Both the position numbers and the translations under genes were made by a program. Positions 7,513-15,700 of a stretch of DNA of 64,000 nucleotides are shown here, in pieces; position 1 is the first letter of the stretch, and the number at the start of each line of letters is the position of its first letter. The stretch comes from CAZKJL01 sp964553135 (GTDB lineage Bacteria; Patescibacteriota; Gracilibacteria; Peribacterales; Peribacteraceae): the NCBI GenBank assembly GCA_964553135.1, contig CAZKJL010000002.1:372001-436000 (forward strand), read 5' to 3'. The notes under the pieces were generated by a model that was not told the origin of the DNA, did no database searches, and worked only from the letters and a program-made list of their open reading frames with translations.

Positions 7513-9582
7513 ATGGCCCCCGAGAAATCACAAGCATATACAGCCGAGAAGATCCAAGTTCTTGAAGGACTGGATCCGGTGCGCAAGCGCCCAGGCATGT
7601 ACATCGGTTCCACCGACCAGCGCGGTCTGCATCACTGTGTCTACGAAATCGTCGACAACTCCATCGATGAGGCGATGGCCGGCCATGCCGACCACATCAT
7701 CGTCATGATGCACGATGACGGATCCGTGAGCGTGGAAGACAACGGACGCGGTATCCCCGTCGACATTCACCCCAAGACAAAGAAATCGGCTCTGGAAACC
7801 GTTCTTACGGTGCTTCACGCCGGTGGAAAATTCGGCGGCGATGACTCCGGTTACAAAGTATCCGGTGGTCTCCACGGTGTGGGTTCATCCGTCGTGAACG
7901 CGCTTTCCAGCTACATGCGTGCCGAAGTCTTCCGCGACGGAAAGATCCACATGCAGGAGTACGTCCGCGGCAAACCCAAGGCCGACGTGAAGGTCGTCGG
8001 TAAAACGGAGAAGGAGCACGGAACGCTCATTCGCTTCCTGCCCGACAAAGAAATCTTCGACACGCTCACGATGAGCCTGTCGACGCTCCTCGCTCACTTC
8101 CGCCAGCAGGCGTACCTCACGCGCGGCATCACGGTGTCCGTCATGGACGAGCGTGAGAAGCGTCCCGAGGAAGATGCCAACTTGCCTCGTCTCTACCGCT
8201 TCCACTTCGAAGGCGGAGTAGCCGCGTACGTTCGTCATCTCAACCACGCGCAGCAGGGGATCGGTGATGTCATTTGGTTCGAGAAGGAAGGCCCCGAGGG
8301 TTTCGTGGAAGTCGCTCTGCAGTACAGCCAGGCGTTCCAGGAGCAGACCATCACGTTCGCCAACAACATCCACACCACGGAAGGAGGCACGCACCTCACG
8401 GGTTTCAAGGCAGCTCTCACGCGCACCATCAACGCGTACGCACGCAAAGAGGCCATTCTCAAGGAGAAAGACGAGAACCTCACGGCCGACGACGTTCGAG
8501 AAGGTCTCGCTGCCGTCATCTCGGTACGTCTCAAGGAGCCGCAGTTCGAAGGTCAGACCAAGAGCAAGCTCGGCAACGCCGAAATGAAAACGTTCGTGGA
8601 AACCGCCATCAACGAGAAGCTCGCCGAGTACATGGAGGAGCACCCCGGTGACGCACGCGAAGTCGTGAGCAAGTGTTTGCTCGCCGCCCGCGCCCGTCTC
8701 GCCGCCCGCGCCGCCCGCGACGCCGTGATCCGCAAAGGGGCTCTGGAAGGCATGACGCTCCCGGGCAAGCTCGCGGACTGCAGTTCCAAAGATCCGAGCG
8801 AATGCGAGATCTTCATCGTCGAGGGAGACTCAGCCGGAGGCTCCGCCAAGCAAGGACGAAACCGCGAGTTCCAGGCCATTCTTCCCATCAAAGGAAAAAT
8901 CCTCAACGTCGAACAGGCTCGCTTGGACAAAATGCTTGCGAACAACGAAGTGAAGTCGCTCATCATCGCCATGGGCATGGGTATCGGCGAAGTGAAGGAC
9001 CTGAGCAAGCTCCGCTACGACCGCATCGTCATCATGACCGATGCCGACGTCGACGGTGCGCACATCCGCACGCTGATCCTCACGCTCTACTACCGCTACT
9101 TCCGCGAGCTCATCGAAGGAGGACACCTTTACATCGCCCAGTCTCCGCTCTACAAAATCACGATGGGCAAGGAGTCTCGTTACGCCTTCACGGACGCAGA
9201 GAAGGAGAAGGTGCTCAAGGAGTGGGGCATCGAAGCCAAACAGCTTGAGGAATCCGAGACCGATATTCCCGATGGCGAGGAAGAAGTCGCCGAAGCCGCA
9301 CCGGAAAAGGAGGCTAAAGGAAAGAAGGGCGCAAAAAACATCGAAGCTCCGAAGAAAGCCAAGAAGGTGAACATCCAGCGCTACAAAGGTCTCGGTGAAA
9401 TGAACCCCGAACAGTTGTGGGACACCACCATGGACCCCGCCACGCGCACGATGCTCCGCGTCACTCTCGAAGATGCAGAGGCGGCCGATCTCATCTTCTC
9501 CACGCTCATGGGTGCCGACGTCGCTCCGCGCAAGAAGTTCATCCAGACGCACGCGAAGGGGGTCAAAAACCTCGACATTTGA
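7513..9582 (+). CDS. gyrB: DNA gyrase subunit B
   Basis: 689 residues from the ATG at 7513 (MAPEKSQ). The frame is open further upstream but overlaps the csrA promoter. The GHKL ATPase domain begins at once (DPVRKRPGMYIGST, EIVDNSIDEAMAG, DNGRGIP). The Toprim motif EGDSAGGSAKQGR starts near residue 436, and the C-terminal IQRYKGLGEMNPEQLW is intact. An acidic/lysine-rich low-complexity insert of about 45 residues (about 574-618) interrupts the region between Toprim and the IQRYKGLG motif. With GyrA the protein introduces negative supercoils using ATP. The stop codon overlaps the next start (TGATG), so the small downstream membrane protein is translationally coupled. Confidence 0.97.
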   Translation: MAPEKSQAYTAEKIQVLEGLDPVRKRPGMYIGSTDQRGLHHCVYEIVDNSIDEAMAGHADHIIVMMHDDGSVSVEDNGRGIPVDIHPKTKKSALETVLTVLHAGGKFGGDDSGYKVSGGLHGVGSSVVNALSSYMRAEVFRDGKIHMQEYVRGKPKADVKVVGKTEKEHGTLIRFLPDKEIFDTLTMSLSTLLAHFRQQAYLTRGITVSVMDEREKRPEEDANLPRLYRFHFEGGVAAYVRHLNHAQQGIGDVIWFEKEGPEGFVEVALQYSQAFQEQTITFANNIHTTEGGTHLTGFKAALTRTINAYARKEAILKEKDENLTADDVREGLAAVISVRLKEPQFEGQTKSKLGNAEMKTFVETAINEKLAEYMEEHPGDAREVVSKCLLAARARLAARAARDAVIRKGALEGMTLPGKLADCSSKDPSECEIFIVEGDSAGGSAKQGRNREFQAILPIKGKILNVEQARLDKMLANNEVKSLIIAMGMGIGEVKDLSKLRYDRIVIMTDADVDGAHIRTLILTLYYRYFRELIEGGHLYIAQSPLYKITMGKESRYAFTDAEKEKVLKEWGIEAKQLEESETDIPDGEEEVAEAAPEKEAKGKKGAKNIEAPKKAKKVNIQRYKGLGEMNPEQLWDTTMDPATRTMLRVTLEDAEAADLIFSTLMGADVAPRKKFIQTHAKGVKNLDI

Positions 9583-9812
9583 TGACGGACTTCGGGCTGC
9601 CCTCCGCGCTCGCCATCATCATTCTCTGGCCCCTCGGCATATTCTTTTGCATGCGGGCGTACTTCAAAGCACGGCGCAACGCTCAGAAAGTGGAGTCGTG
9701 GTTCTGGTTCGCCATGTGGTGCATCCTCATTACGTTCATCGAGTGGTGGATCGTCTCCATTGTGCAGGCCGTGTGCATCGGTACGGGTCTGGTGTGCGGC
9801 ATTGTAGGCTAA
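9582..9812 (+). CDS. Small two-helix membrane protein coupled to gyrB
   Basis: 76 residues, starting at the ATG that overlaps the gyrB stop by one base. Two hydrophobic segments (about 5-25 and 43-70) flank a short basic loop (KARRNAQK). No family is recognised. Overlap with gyrB implies translation by reinitiation. Its 3' end overlaps the convergent UbiA-type gene by four bases. Confidence 0.65.
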   Translation: MTDFGLPSALAIIILWPLGIFFCMRAYFKARRNAQKVESWFWFAMWCILITFIEWWIVSIVQAVCIGTGLVCGIVG

Positions 9813-10585
9813 AGCAGGAACCAATCGATGGCTCTGCGCGTCGCTGCGTTGATCGGACGAATGACGACGAACATCGCGGCAATCGCCACCATCAGGCCGT
9901 AAATCCACGGCTGCGTTTCGAAATCGATGATCGACAGCCCGAGCACGGCGGCAAACAGAACGGATTCGGTCAGTCGCAAACTCTGCTTGGAATACGAAGA
10001 GAGTGTCGGTCGACCGGCATCATGCCCGTGTTCTTTTTCGATGAGTCTGCGGGTGGCGGCTACGGTCACCGCGAGGAGGAAGAACGTGAAGAGCAGCAGG
10101 GGAGGGACGTTGCCGCTGCCGATCATCACGCCCAGAACCACGCGCAGGGGATGCGTGATGCCGTTATGGAGAAGTTCAAAGTACGGGATGTATTTGCCGA
10201 CGTAGGTATAGAGCACGTTGGAGAGCGCGAACACCGCGTAGAGCGCCGCCACCTTGGGTCCGAAAAAATAGTAACCGCTCATGAGGCCCAAGAGCATCAG
10301 CATCGCGGCGAAGATCCATGCGGAATGCAGGGAGATTCGTCCCGCAGGGATTGGACGAGTGCGCTTGGTGGGATGCGCACCGTCCATGGCTTTGTCTCCG
10401 ATGGCATTGACGGTGTAGAGGCCGCCGTACAGGCAGCAGACGAATGACACGTAGAGAATCAGTAGTTTCGGAATCAATTCGCTCGGCGACAGCGTGCCGA
10501 AAAAGAACGCCGCAAGCACGACGGAGATCGACGTGAGTTGGTGCCGAAAACGAATGAGCTCCAGGTAGTCGAGAATTTTTCTCAT
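9809..10585 (-). CDS. UbiA-family prenyltransferase, decaprenyl-phosphate phosphoribosyltransferase-like
   Basis: 258 residues with about eight membrane helices. The first Asp-rich motif is N60xxxD64xxxD68, followed by HPTKRTRPIPAGRIS. This combination is characteristic of the UbiA subgroup that transfers phosphoribose from PRPP to a polyprenyl phosphate (as in mycobacterial Rv3806c), rather than of ubiquinone or heme enzymes. The start codon overlaps the end of the PAP2 phosphatase gene by four bases (ATGA), a pairing that mirrors Rv3806c/Rv3807c. Another UbiA activity cannot be excluded. Confidence 0.8.
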   Translation of the reverse strand: MRKILDYLELIRFRHQLTSISVVLAAFFFGTLSPSELIPKLLILYVSFVCCLYGGLYTVNAIGDKAMDGAHPTKRTRPIPAGRISLHSAWIFAAMLMLLGLMSGYYFFGPKVAALYAVFALSNVLYTYVGKYIPYFELLHNGITHPLRVVLGVMIGSGNVPPLLLFTFFLLAVTVAATRRLIEKEHGHDAGRPTLSSYSKQSLRLTESVLFAAVLGLSIIDFETQPWIYGLMVAIAAMFVVIRPINAATRRAIDWFLL

Positions 10586-11025
10586 GCGAAGTGGTGAACG
10601 CTCATCGTCACGATGATGCCGAGTGCAAGGCCCGCGATGACGTCACGCAAATAATGATGCTTGAGTCCGATGCGTGACCAGCCGACGCCCAGAGCCAAGA
10701 CGATGCTGAGGGCATCGATCCAGATATCTTTTCCGATGAACACCATCGTGGTCGCAAGCACGGCGGCCCGAGCCGAATGGATGCTGGGAAAGCTGCCCGC
10801 ATCCACGTTGCGGAACCATGATCCGCGAGCCCTGGCCTTGGGTCTTTCGGTCGGGAAGATCAGTTTGATGGCTGCTCCGATGAGTTCCGTGAGCACGATG
10901 GCCGTGAGCGTCACGTAGAAAATCTCCGGAGTAGGACTGAAGCGCCGGAGCACGATGAGAAACGGCACGTAAAAAAAGGGCGTGCCGAATGCGGTCAGTG
11001 ATGGAAGAACGTCATCGGTGATCAT
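10582..11025 (-). CDS. PAP2-family membrane phosphatase
   Basis: 147 residues from the ATG at 11025. The alternative ATG at 11034 lies inside a TATCAT -10 box and is less likely. The phosphatase signature is complete: KLIFPTERPKAR (motif 1), GSFPSIHSA (motif 2) and SRIGLKHHYLRDVIAG (motif 3), with about four membrane helices. Such enzymes remove phosphate from lipid-linked substrates. Its overlap with the UbiA-type gene suggests it acts on polyprenyl-phosphoryl-5-phosphoribose. It lies just downstream of hisS (19-base gap), co-oriented. Confidence 0.85.
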   Translation of the reverse strand: MITDDVLPSLTAFGTPFFYVPFLIVLRRFSPTPEIFYVTLTAIVLTELIGAAIKLIFPTERPKARARGSWFRNVDAGSFPSIHSARAAVLATTMVFIGKDIWIDALSIVLALGVGWSRIGLKHHYLRDVIAGLALGIIVTMSVHHFA

Positions 11026-11044
11026 GTACCGCATGATACCACGC

Positions 11045-12394
11045 TCAGCCCTCGCCGGGGTCGGCGAACTCGCCGAGCTTGTCCGTAATGGAATACGTGT
11101 CGAGCTGCTCCTTACCCAAAAGCTTCAGCACTTCGGCCACTGCTTTGTCGTATGTCAGTTGCTTCTGCTTTCCTGCCACCATGTCGCGCACGATGATGGT
11201 ATTTTCCTTCACTTCCATCTGTCCGAGCAGCAAACAGTACTTGGCTTGGAATCGGTCGGCCAGGCGCATCTGGCTCTTGAGACTGGCTTCGCCCAGGGCG
11301 CCCACGGTGTGGACGCCGAGATCGCGGAGCTTGCTCACGAGCATGAGACACTTCTTCTTCGCTTCGGGTCCCAGCTGAGCGACGAACACGTCGACTTGGT
11401 CCTTGTTCGGTGCCTGGACTCCGGCTTCCTGCATGTGCCACATGATGCGCTCCATGCCGCCGGCAAAGCCGACGCCGGGAGTCTGCTTCCCCCCGAGTTG
11501 CTCGATGAGGTAGTCGTAGCGTCCTCCTCCTCCGACTGCGTTCTGCGCTCCCGTGGAGCTGTCCCAGAATTCGAACACCGTCTGGTTGTAGTAGTCGAGT
11601 CCGCGGACAAGTCCTTCGTTTTCAATGAATTCGATGCCGAGTTCGGTGAGATACTCAAGCAGCGTTGCGTGGTAGGCCTTGCTCTCGTCGCTGATGAACT
11701 GCGAGAGCTTCGGAGCCATCTTAATGAGGATCTGCGTATCTTCTTCTTTCGAGTCGAGCAGGCGCAAAGGGTTGTGCTTCAGGCGCTCGCGATCTTGTTC
11801 GGGGAGGTTGCGCTCCTTGCCCGTGAAGTAGTCTTTGAGTGCATCGACGTACTTCTTGCGGTCCTCGGATGAGCCGATGTTGTTCACCTGGAGACGAAGA
11901 CGGCTGAGAATCTTCAGGTCACCGAAAATCTTGACGACCATGTGAATGAGCTGCGCGTCGATGCTCGGGTCACTGAGTCCGATAACCTCGAAGTCGAATT
12001 GGTGGAACTGTCGGTAGCGGCCTTTCTGCGGACGGTCATAACGGAAGCACGGTCCGATGGCGTAGAGCTCAACGGGCTGCGGCAATTCCTGCATGCCGTT
12101 TTCGATGTACGAGCGGCAAATGCCTGCCGTGAATTCCGGACGAAGTGCGTACTCGGCGGAGTCCGCTTCGCCTTTGCGGCCGACGGCGAAGAGTTCCTTC
12201 TCCACGATGTCGGTGTGCGCACCGATGCCGCGCTCAAACAAGGTCTTGGATTCGAAGATCGGAGGATCGATGCGTTTGTAACCTGCCTGACGAGCACGGT
12301 GACGTACGGCTTTCTTGATGTACGTCATGTACTGATGATCGGCGGGGAGCACATCGTGCACGCCTTTCGGTGAGCGGTATTTGAGTTCGGCCAT
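11045..12394 (-). CDS. hisS: Histidine--tRNA ligase
   Basis: 449 residues, the normal bacterial length. Class II motifs are present: motif 2 (CFRYDRPQKGRYRQFHQFDFE, near residues 113-133), the histidine-specific GLDYYNQTVFEF and motif 3 (GVGFAGGMERI). It opens with the expected SPKGVHDVLP. The ATG at 12394 is 7 bases after a -10 box. Its substrate tRNA-His lies only about 230 bases away on the opposite strand. The last ~15 residues are acidic and extend slightly beyond the usual anticodon-binding domain. Confidence 0.96.
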   Translation of the reverse strand: MAELKYRSPKGVHDVLPADHQYMTYIKKAVRHRARQAGYKRIDPPIFESKTLFERGIGAHTDIVEKELFAVGRKGEADSAEYALRPEFTAGICRSYIENGMQELPQPVELYAIGPCFRYDRPQKGRYRQFHQFDFEVIGLSDPSIDAQLIHMVVKIFGDLKILSRLRLQVNNIGSSEDRKKYVDALKDYFTGKERNLPEQDRERLKHNPLRLLDSKEEDTQILIKMAPKLSQFISDESKAYHATLLEYLTELGIEFIENEGLVRGLDYYNQTVFEFWDSSTGAQNAVGGGGRYDYLIEQLGGKQTPGVGFAGGMERIMWHMQEAGVQAPNKDQVDVFVAQLGPEAKKKCLMLVSKLRDLGVHTVGALGEASLKSQMRLADRFQAKYCLLLGQMEVKENTIIVRDMVAGKQKQLTYDKAVAEVLKLLGKEQLDTYSITDKLGEFADPGEG

Positions 12395-12401
12395 GACGGG
12401 C

Positions 12402-12431
12402 AGTTTATCACTGAACTATCGGCTTCGCCAA
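12402..12431 (-). promoter_or_regulatory. hisS promoter
   Basis: Minus strand -35 TTGGCG (12426-12431), an 18-base spacer and -10 TAAACT (12402-12407), seven bases before the hisS ATG. This implies a leaderless message. Confidence 0.55.
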
Positions 12432-12511
12432 GGGCAGAAAGAGTCTTTTCCTTTCCATCCAAGCAGTGTCGACAGATTCGGGAACCGTCTGTACAATTTC
12501 CCAGCCGTTAA

Positions 12512-12552
12512 CGTTCTTTGCGTCGGCAATATGGCGATCGTAGCTCAGCTGG
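12512..12552 (+). pseudogene. Partial copy of the tRNA-His promoter region and 5' end
   Basis: Bases 12531-12552 repeat exactly the start of the real tRNA-His region (12621-12642), covering G-1, the 5' acceptor strand and most of the D-arm. Similarity continues upstream: CGTTCTTT occurs at 12512-12519 and at 12600-12607. After 12552 the sequence no longer follows a tRNA, and there is no anticodon arm or T-arm. It looks like a truncated duplication 90 bases before the functional gene. The other parts of the 12395-12622 gap show only the hisS promoter. Confidence 0.7.
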
Positions 12553-12622
12553 CCCAGCCTGCGCAGCAGGCGTCAGAAGGAGAGAATGCTCGTCCACATC
12601 GTTCTTTATATCGGTAGCATAT

Positions 12623-12700
12623 GGCGATCGTAGCTCAGCTGGTTAGAGCATCTGGTTGTGGTCCAGAGGGTCGTGGGTTCGAACCCCATCGATCGCCCCA
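12623..12700 (+). tRNA. tRNA-His (GTG)
   Basis: All four arms fold. The acceptor pairs GCGATCG with CGATCGC, there is an extra encoded G-1 opposite discriminator C73 as required for histidyl-tRNA, the anticodon is GTG in a TTGTGGT loop, the T-loop is TTCGAAC, and CCA is encoded (12698-12700). Confidence 0.97.
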
Positions 12701-12750
12701 GTATCATATAAACCACACGCAGTGCTTGTCTGTAAGCCAAAAGGGCACAG

Positions 12751-12778
12751 TTTACAAAATACAAAAATAGTGTAAATT
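12751..12778 (+). promoter_or_regulatory. Promoter of the 1,412-residue gene
   Basis: -35 TTTACA (12751-12756), a 16-base spacer and -10 TAAATT (12773-12778). The ATG at 12787 is eight bases further on and has no Shine-Dalgarno, so the mRNA is probably leaderless. Confidence 0.65.
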
Positions 12779-12786
12779 ATCTATCC

Positions 12787-15700
12787 ATGGGTTTTTTTGA
12801 TCTCATAGAAGAGCCTGATGACGATGAGCTCGATGATGGCTTCTGTCTGCCCTACGGCAGAGACAGCGCCGTCGACGACTATCGAAAAAAAATTCAGAGA
12901 AAGTGCCGTCTTCCGGAGGAGGTTCCACATGAGTTGATCCCCGAAATCATCGATGACATCAAATTCGTGCGCCATGAGATGGAGGTACTCCTGCCCAGGG
13001 AGTTCACGCTCGACGACGCCTATCGACTCTTCTACGAACACGGAAAGCCGAGCGGGATGTACTACAAAGCCAACCGCTACGGCGGCATCGAATACGATTA
13101 TGAGGCAGACGATCGAGTCTTTCGAGCCCAGCGATATCTCTTGGGTAATCAGTCATTCGAGCCTGCCGATGTACTGGATTCCTTTGATGCATCTCTCGAC
13201 GGCAAAGGAACCATGCGCCCGGGGTACGTTGACTTTCCTGCTCGCGACAAAGCTGTCGTGCAGCTCGGCGTCCGCAGAACGCATCGCCCCTCACCGGAGC
13301 TTGCGGCCGAAGGTTTGTACTACCGTCAATTCGGTTCCGATGAATGGCACTGGGATTACGCCGCACCGGAACTTTTTGCAGCTATCGAAAAGGCCGTGGA
13401 AAGCCGTACGACGGATGATCCCTTCGAGTGGGCTTATGATCGCGTCCGCATTGCCGCAGGTTATTCGGCACTCGGAGGAGGTAAGGAATGTGCGCCCACG
13501 TTTCTCGCCGACGTCTACGAAAACTTTGCATCGACAGCGTGCAATCCGCCTCCGCCGACGCATGAGAAGCCGAGAAACTACGATCTGGACGAACAAGACA
13601 TCGAGCTCCTCACGCATTTGTATGCTCGTCACGACGCGACGGTGCTGCCCGAGGCCGTGACGGTCGTTCTCGAACATGCTGTTCTCCTCACGCCTGAAAT
13701 GCTCAAGGCCGAGCCTTTCGCATCCTTCTTCACACACTTGCCCGAGATGGTGGAGAACGGTTTCGATGTCGACAGCATCATGGAGTTTTCCCATGCGGAG
13801 TCCGAGTCCGGTTCATCGGGTTTGGATCGCTTGAAAGATGGCATGGAACTTGCCATGCGTATTTTCCGCGGCAGGAAACCGTGGTGGTTCAAAGAAAATT
13901 TGGATATGAGCGAATGGTTCTCGGACGGCAAAACGAAATACGATTACGCGTACGATTTCAAGAACGACGAACACGGCCGCAGTGTCATGCTCAAGATCGC
14001 ATCGCACGCCGGCTTTGCCTTCGCCGATACCATGAACGCTTTCATGCACGCCGGTTGCACGCTGACGGCACTTTCACCGTTTTCGGAAGATGACGCCATC
14101 GAGTTTACGGCTTTCGTTACGGCTCGGTTTGGTATCAGGAACATCCCGCGCTTCATTCGAGTCTTCGGTCATTGCACGGAAGTCCTCGCCGAAGTCGATG
14201 AATCCGAGCGACGCGAACGGTTGGATCAACTGAAATTATATTTGGAAGAAACGCGTCCGCAGAGCGAGATGTTTTGTCGCCTTGAACCCAAGGATTCCAC
14301 GCTCTATAAGCCGGGACTGAACGGTTTCGTGTTGGCGCTCGAGGGAGAGACTTCCAGAAGTCGTGATACGCATGAGCTCAATATCAATAACACGAGGCTC
14401 CGTGGCATCGAGCATAAACTGGCATTGCCGCTCGATGTCCGGGCCCGCAGTTTCATGCCGCCGCTGCAGCCCGCGCTTGCCGAGCAAGTGCAGCACAAGG
14501 GACTTCTTGCCGGCAGCAGCAACGAATCCCGTCTCGCCTTGCCTGCCGCCGAGCATGCGCTCTTGGCGAATACCGTTACGTCGGCCGTCGTCGGCCAGTT
14601 CGATTTCTTCGAACAGTTGCGTCAGGAATGCGGTCACCTCGATGCGCACGTTGCAAAAATGTACCTCACGTTCTCGGCTGTCCGCATGCCCGATCCCTGG
14701 CATCCGCCCAAGGGATTTCTGCGCTTCCTTCAAGTCTTCGACAGCATCGATACGCCCGGATGGAGATTTGCATACCTGGAGCACCCCAAAGATCGTGATG
14801 CCGTTCACAGTGAGAATGCACGCAAAGAACTTGGCAAACAGATGCTCGTCTCCAACATGCTTGATGCTTGGATCATGGGACTTCTGACGACCGATGAAAT
14901 GGAGCGACTTTTCTCGTGGATGACGCTCCCGCTGACCGATGACAGACGCAAAAAAATTGAGGAAGAGATGCGTCTCGAATTTGCGAAGTATCCGGCTGTC
15001 GAAGTCGACCTTGATGAAGATGAGCCCGAAGAATATCGAGACCATCGAACTCCGGAGGAGAAGCGAGCCGATCGTGCGCGACATGAGAAAGAGAAAATCT
15101 CCATGGCGATCAATGGAGAGGAGCGTCAACAAAAGACACATCGACTCGTCGCGCTCCAGGAGACTTTTGTCATTTTGAGCGTCATCAACAGCATGTCGAT
15201 TGCCGGATCCTTCTCCAAGAACGTTCTTGCTTCAGCCCTGAGGAAAGCCATGCACCCGATCATCGGTGACCTGAACGGCACACCCGACGACATGGGTGAA
15301 CTCATTCGCCCGGACCTGATGTCCAACCTCATGCGCATGAGCCAGCACGGTGCGGTGGATACCGATGCACTGCGGAGCAGCGTCGAGCATGCGACGACCC
15401 CCGATGAGGCTCTTGAAACGATTCAGCACTTTTTGGAGGAGACGGTCATGAAGGCGATGCAGCAATCCATCGAGCATTGTTTGCCCAACGCCTTGGCCGA
15501 AGTGACGGATGAAATGAAGCGCTTGCGTGAATCGGGTGATCCGAATGCGGCGAGCAACTTGGCCACCATCGTGAGCAACGTCAGAGCAAGGCTCATCGTC
15601 GATTTGCAGAGAATTTGGAGCGGTGCACCGTTTGCCATGATCGGTATCGTCGATCGCCTGATGGCCGAGTTCAAAATCCCCGACTACGCGGAACTCTTCG

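Noticed and set aside
9580..9582. Recoding of TGA as glycine, as in Gracilibacteria
   Set aside because: TGA ends gyrB, msrB and the asparaginase at the expected protein lengths, and no in-frame TGA interrupts a conserved gene.
12531..12642. tRNA-His repeat as the attachment site of an integrated element
   Set aside because: The duplicated part is the 5' end, only 90 bases lie between copies, and there is no integrase or cargo.
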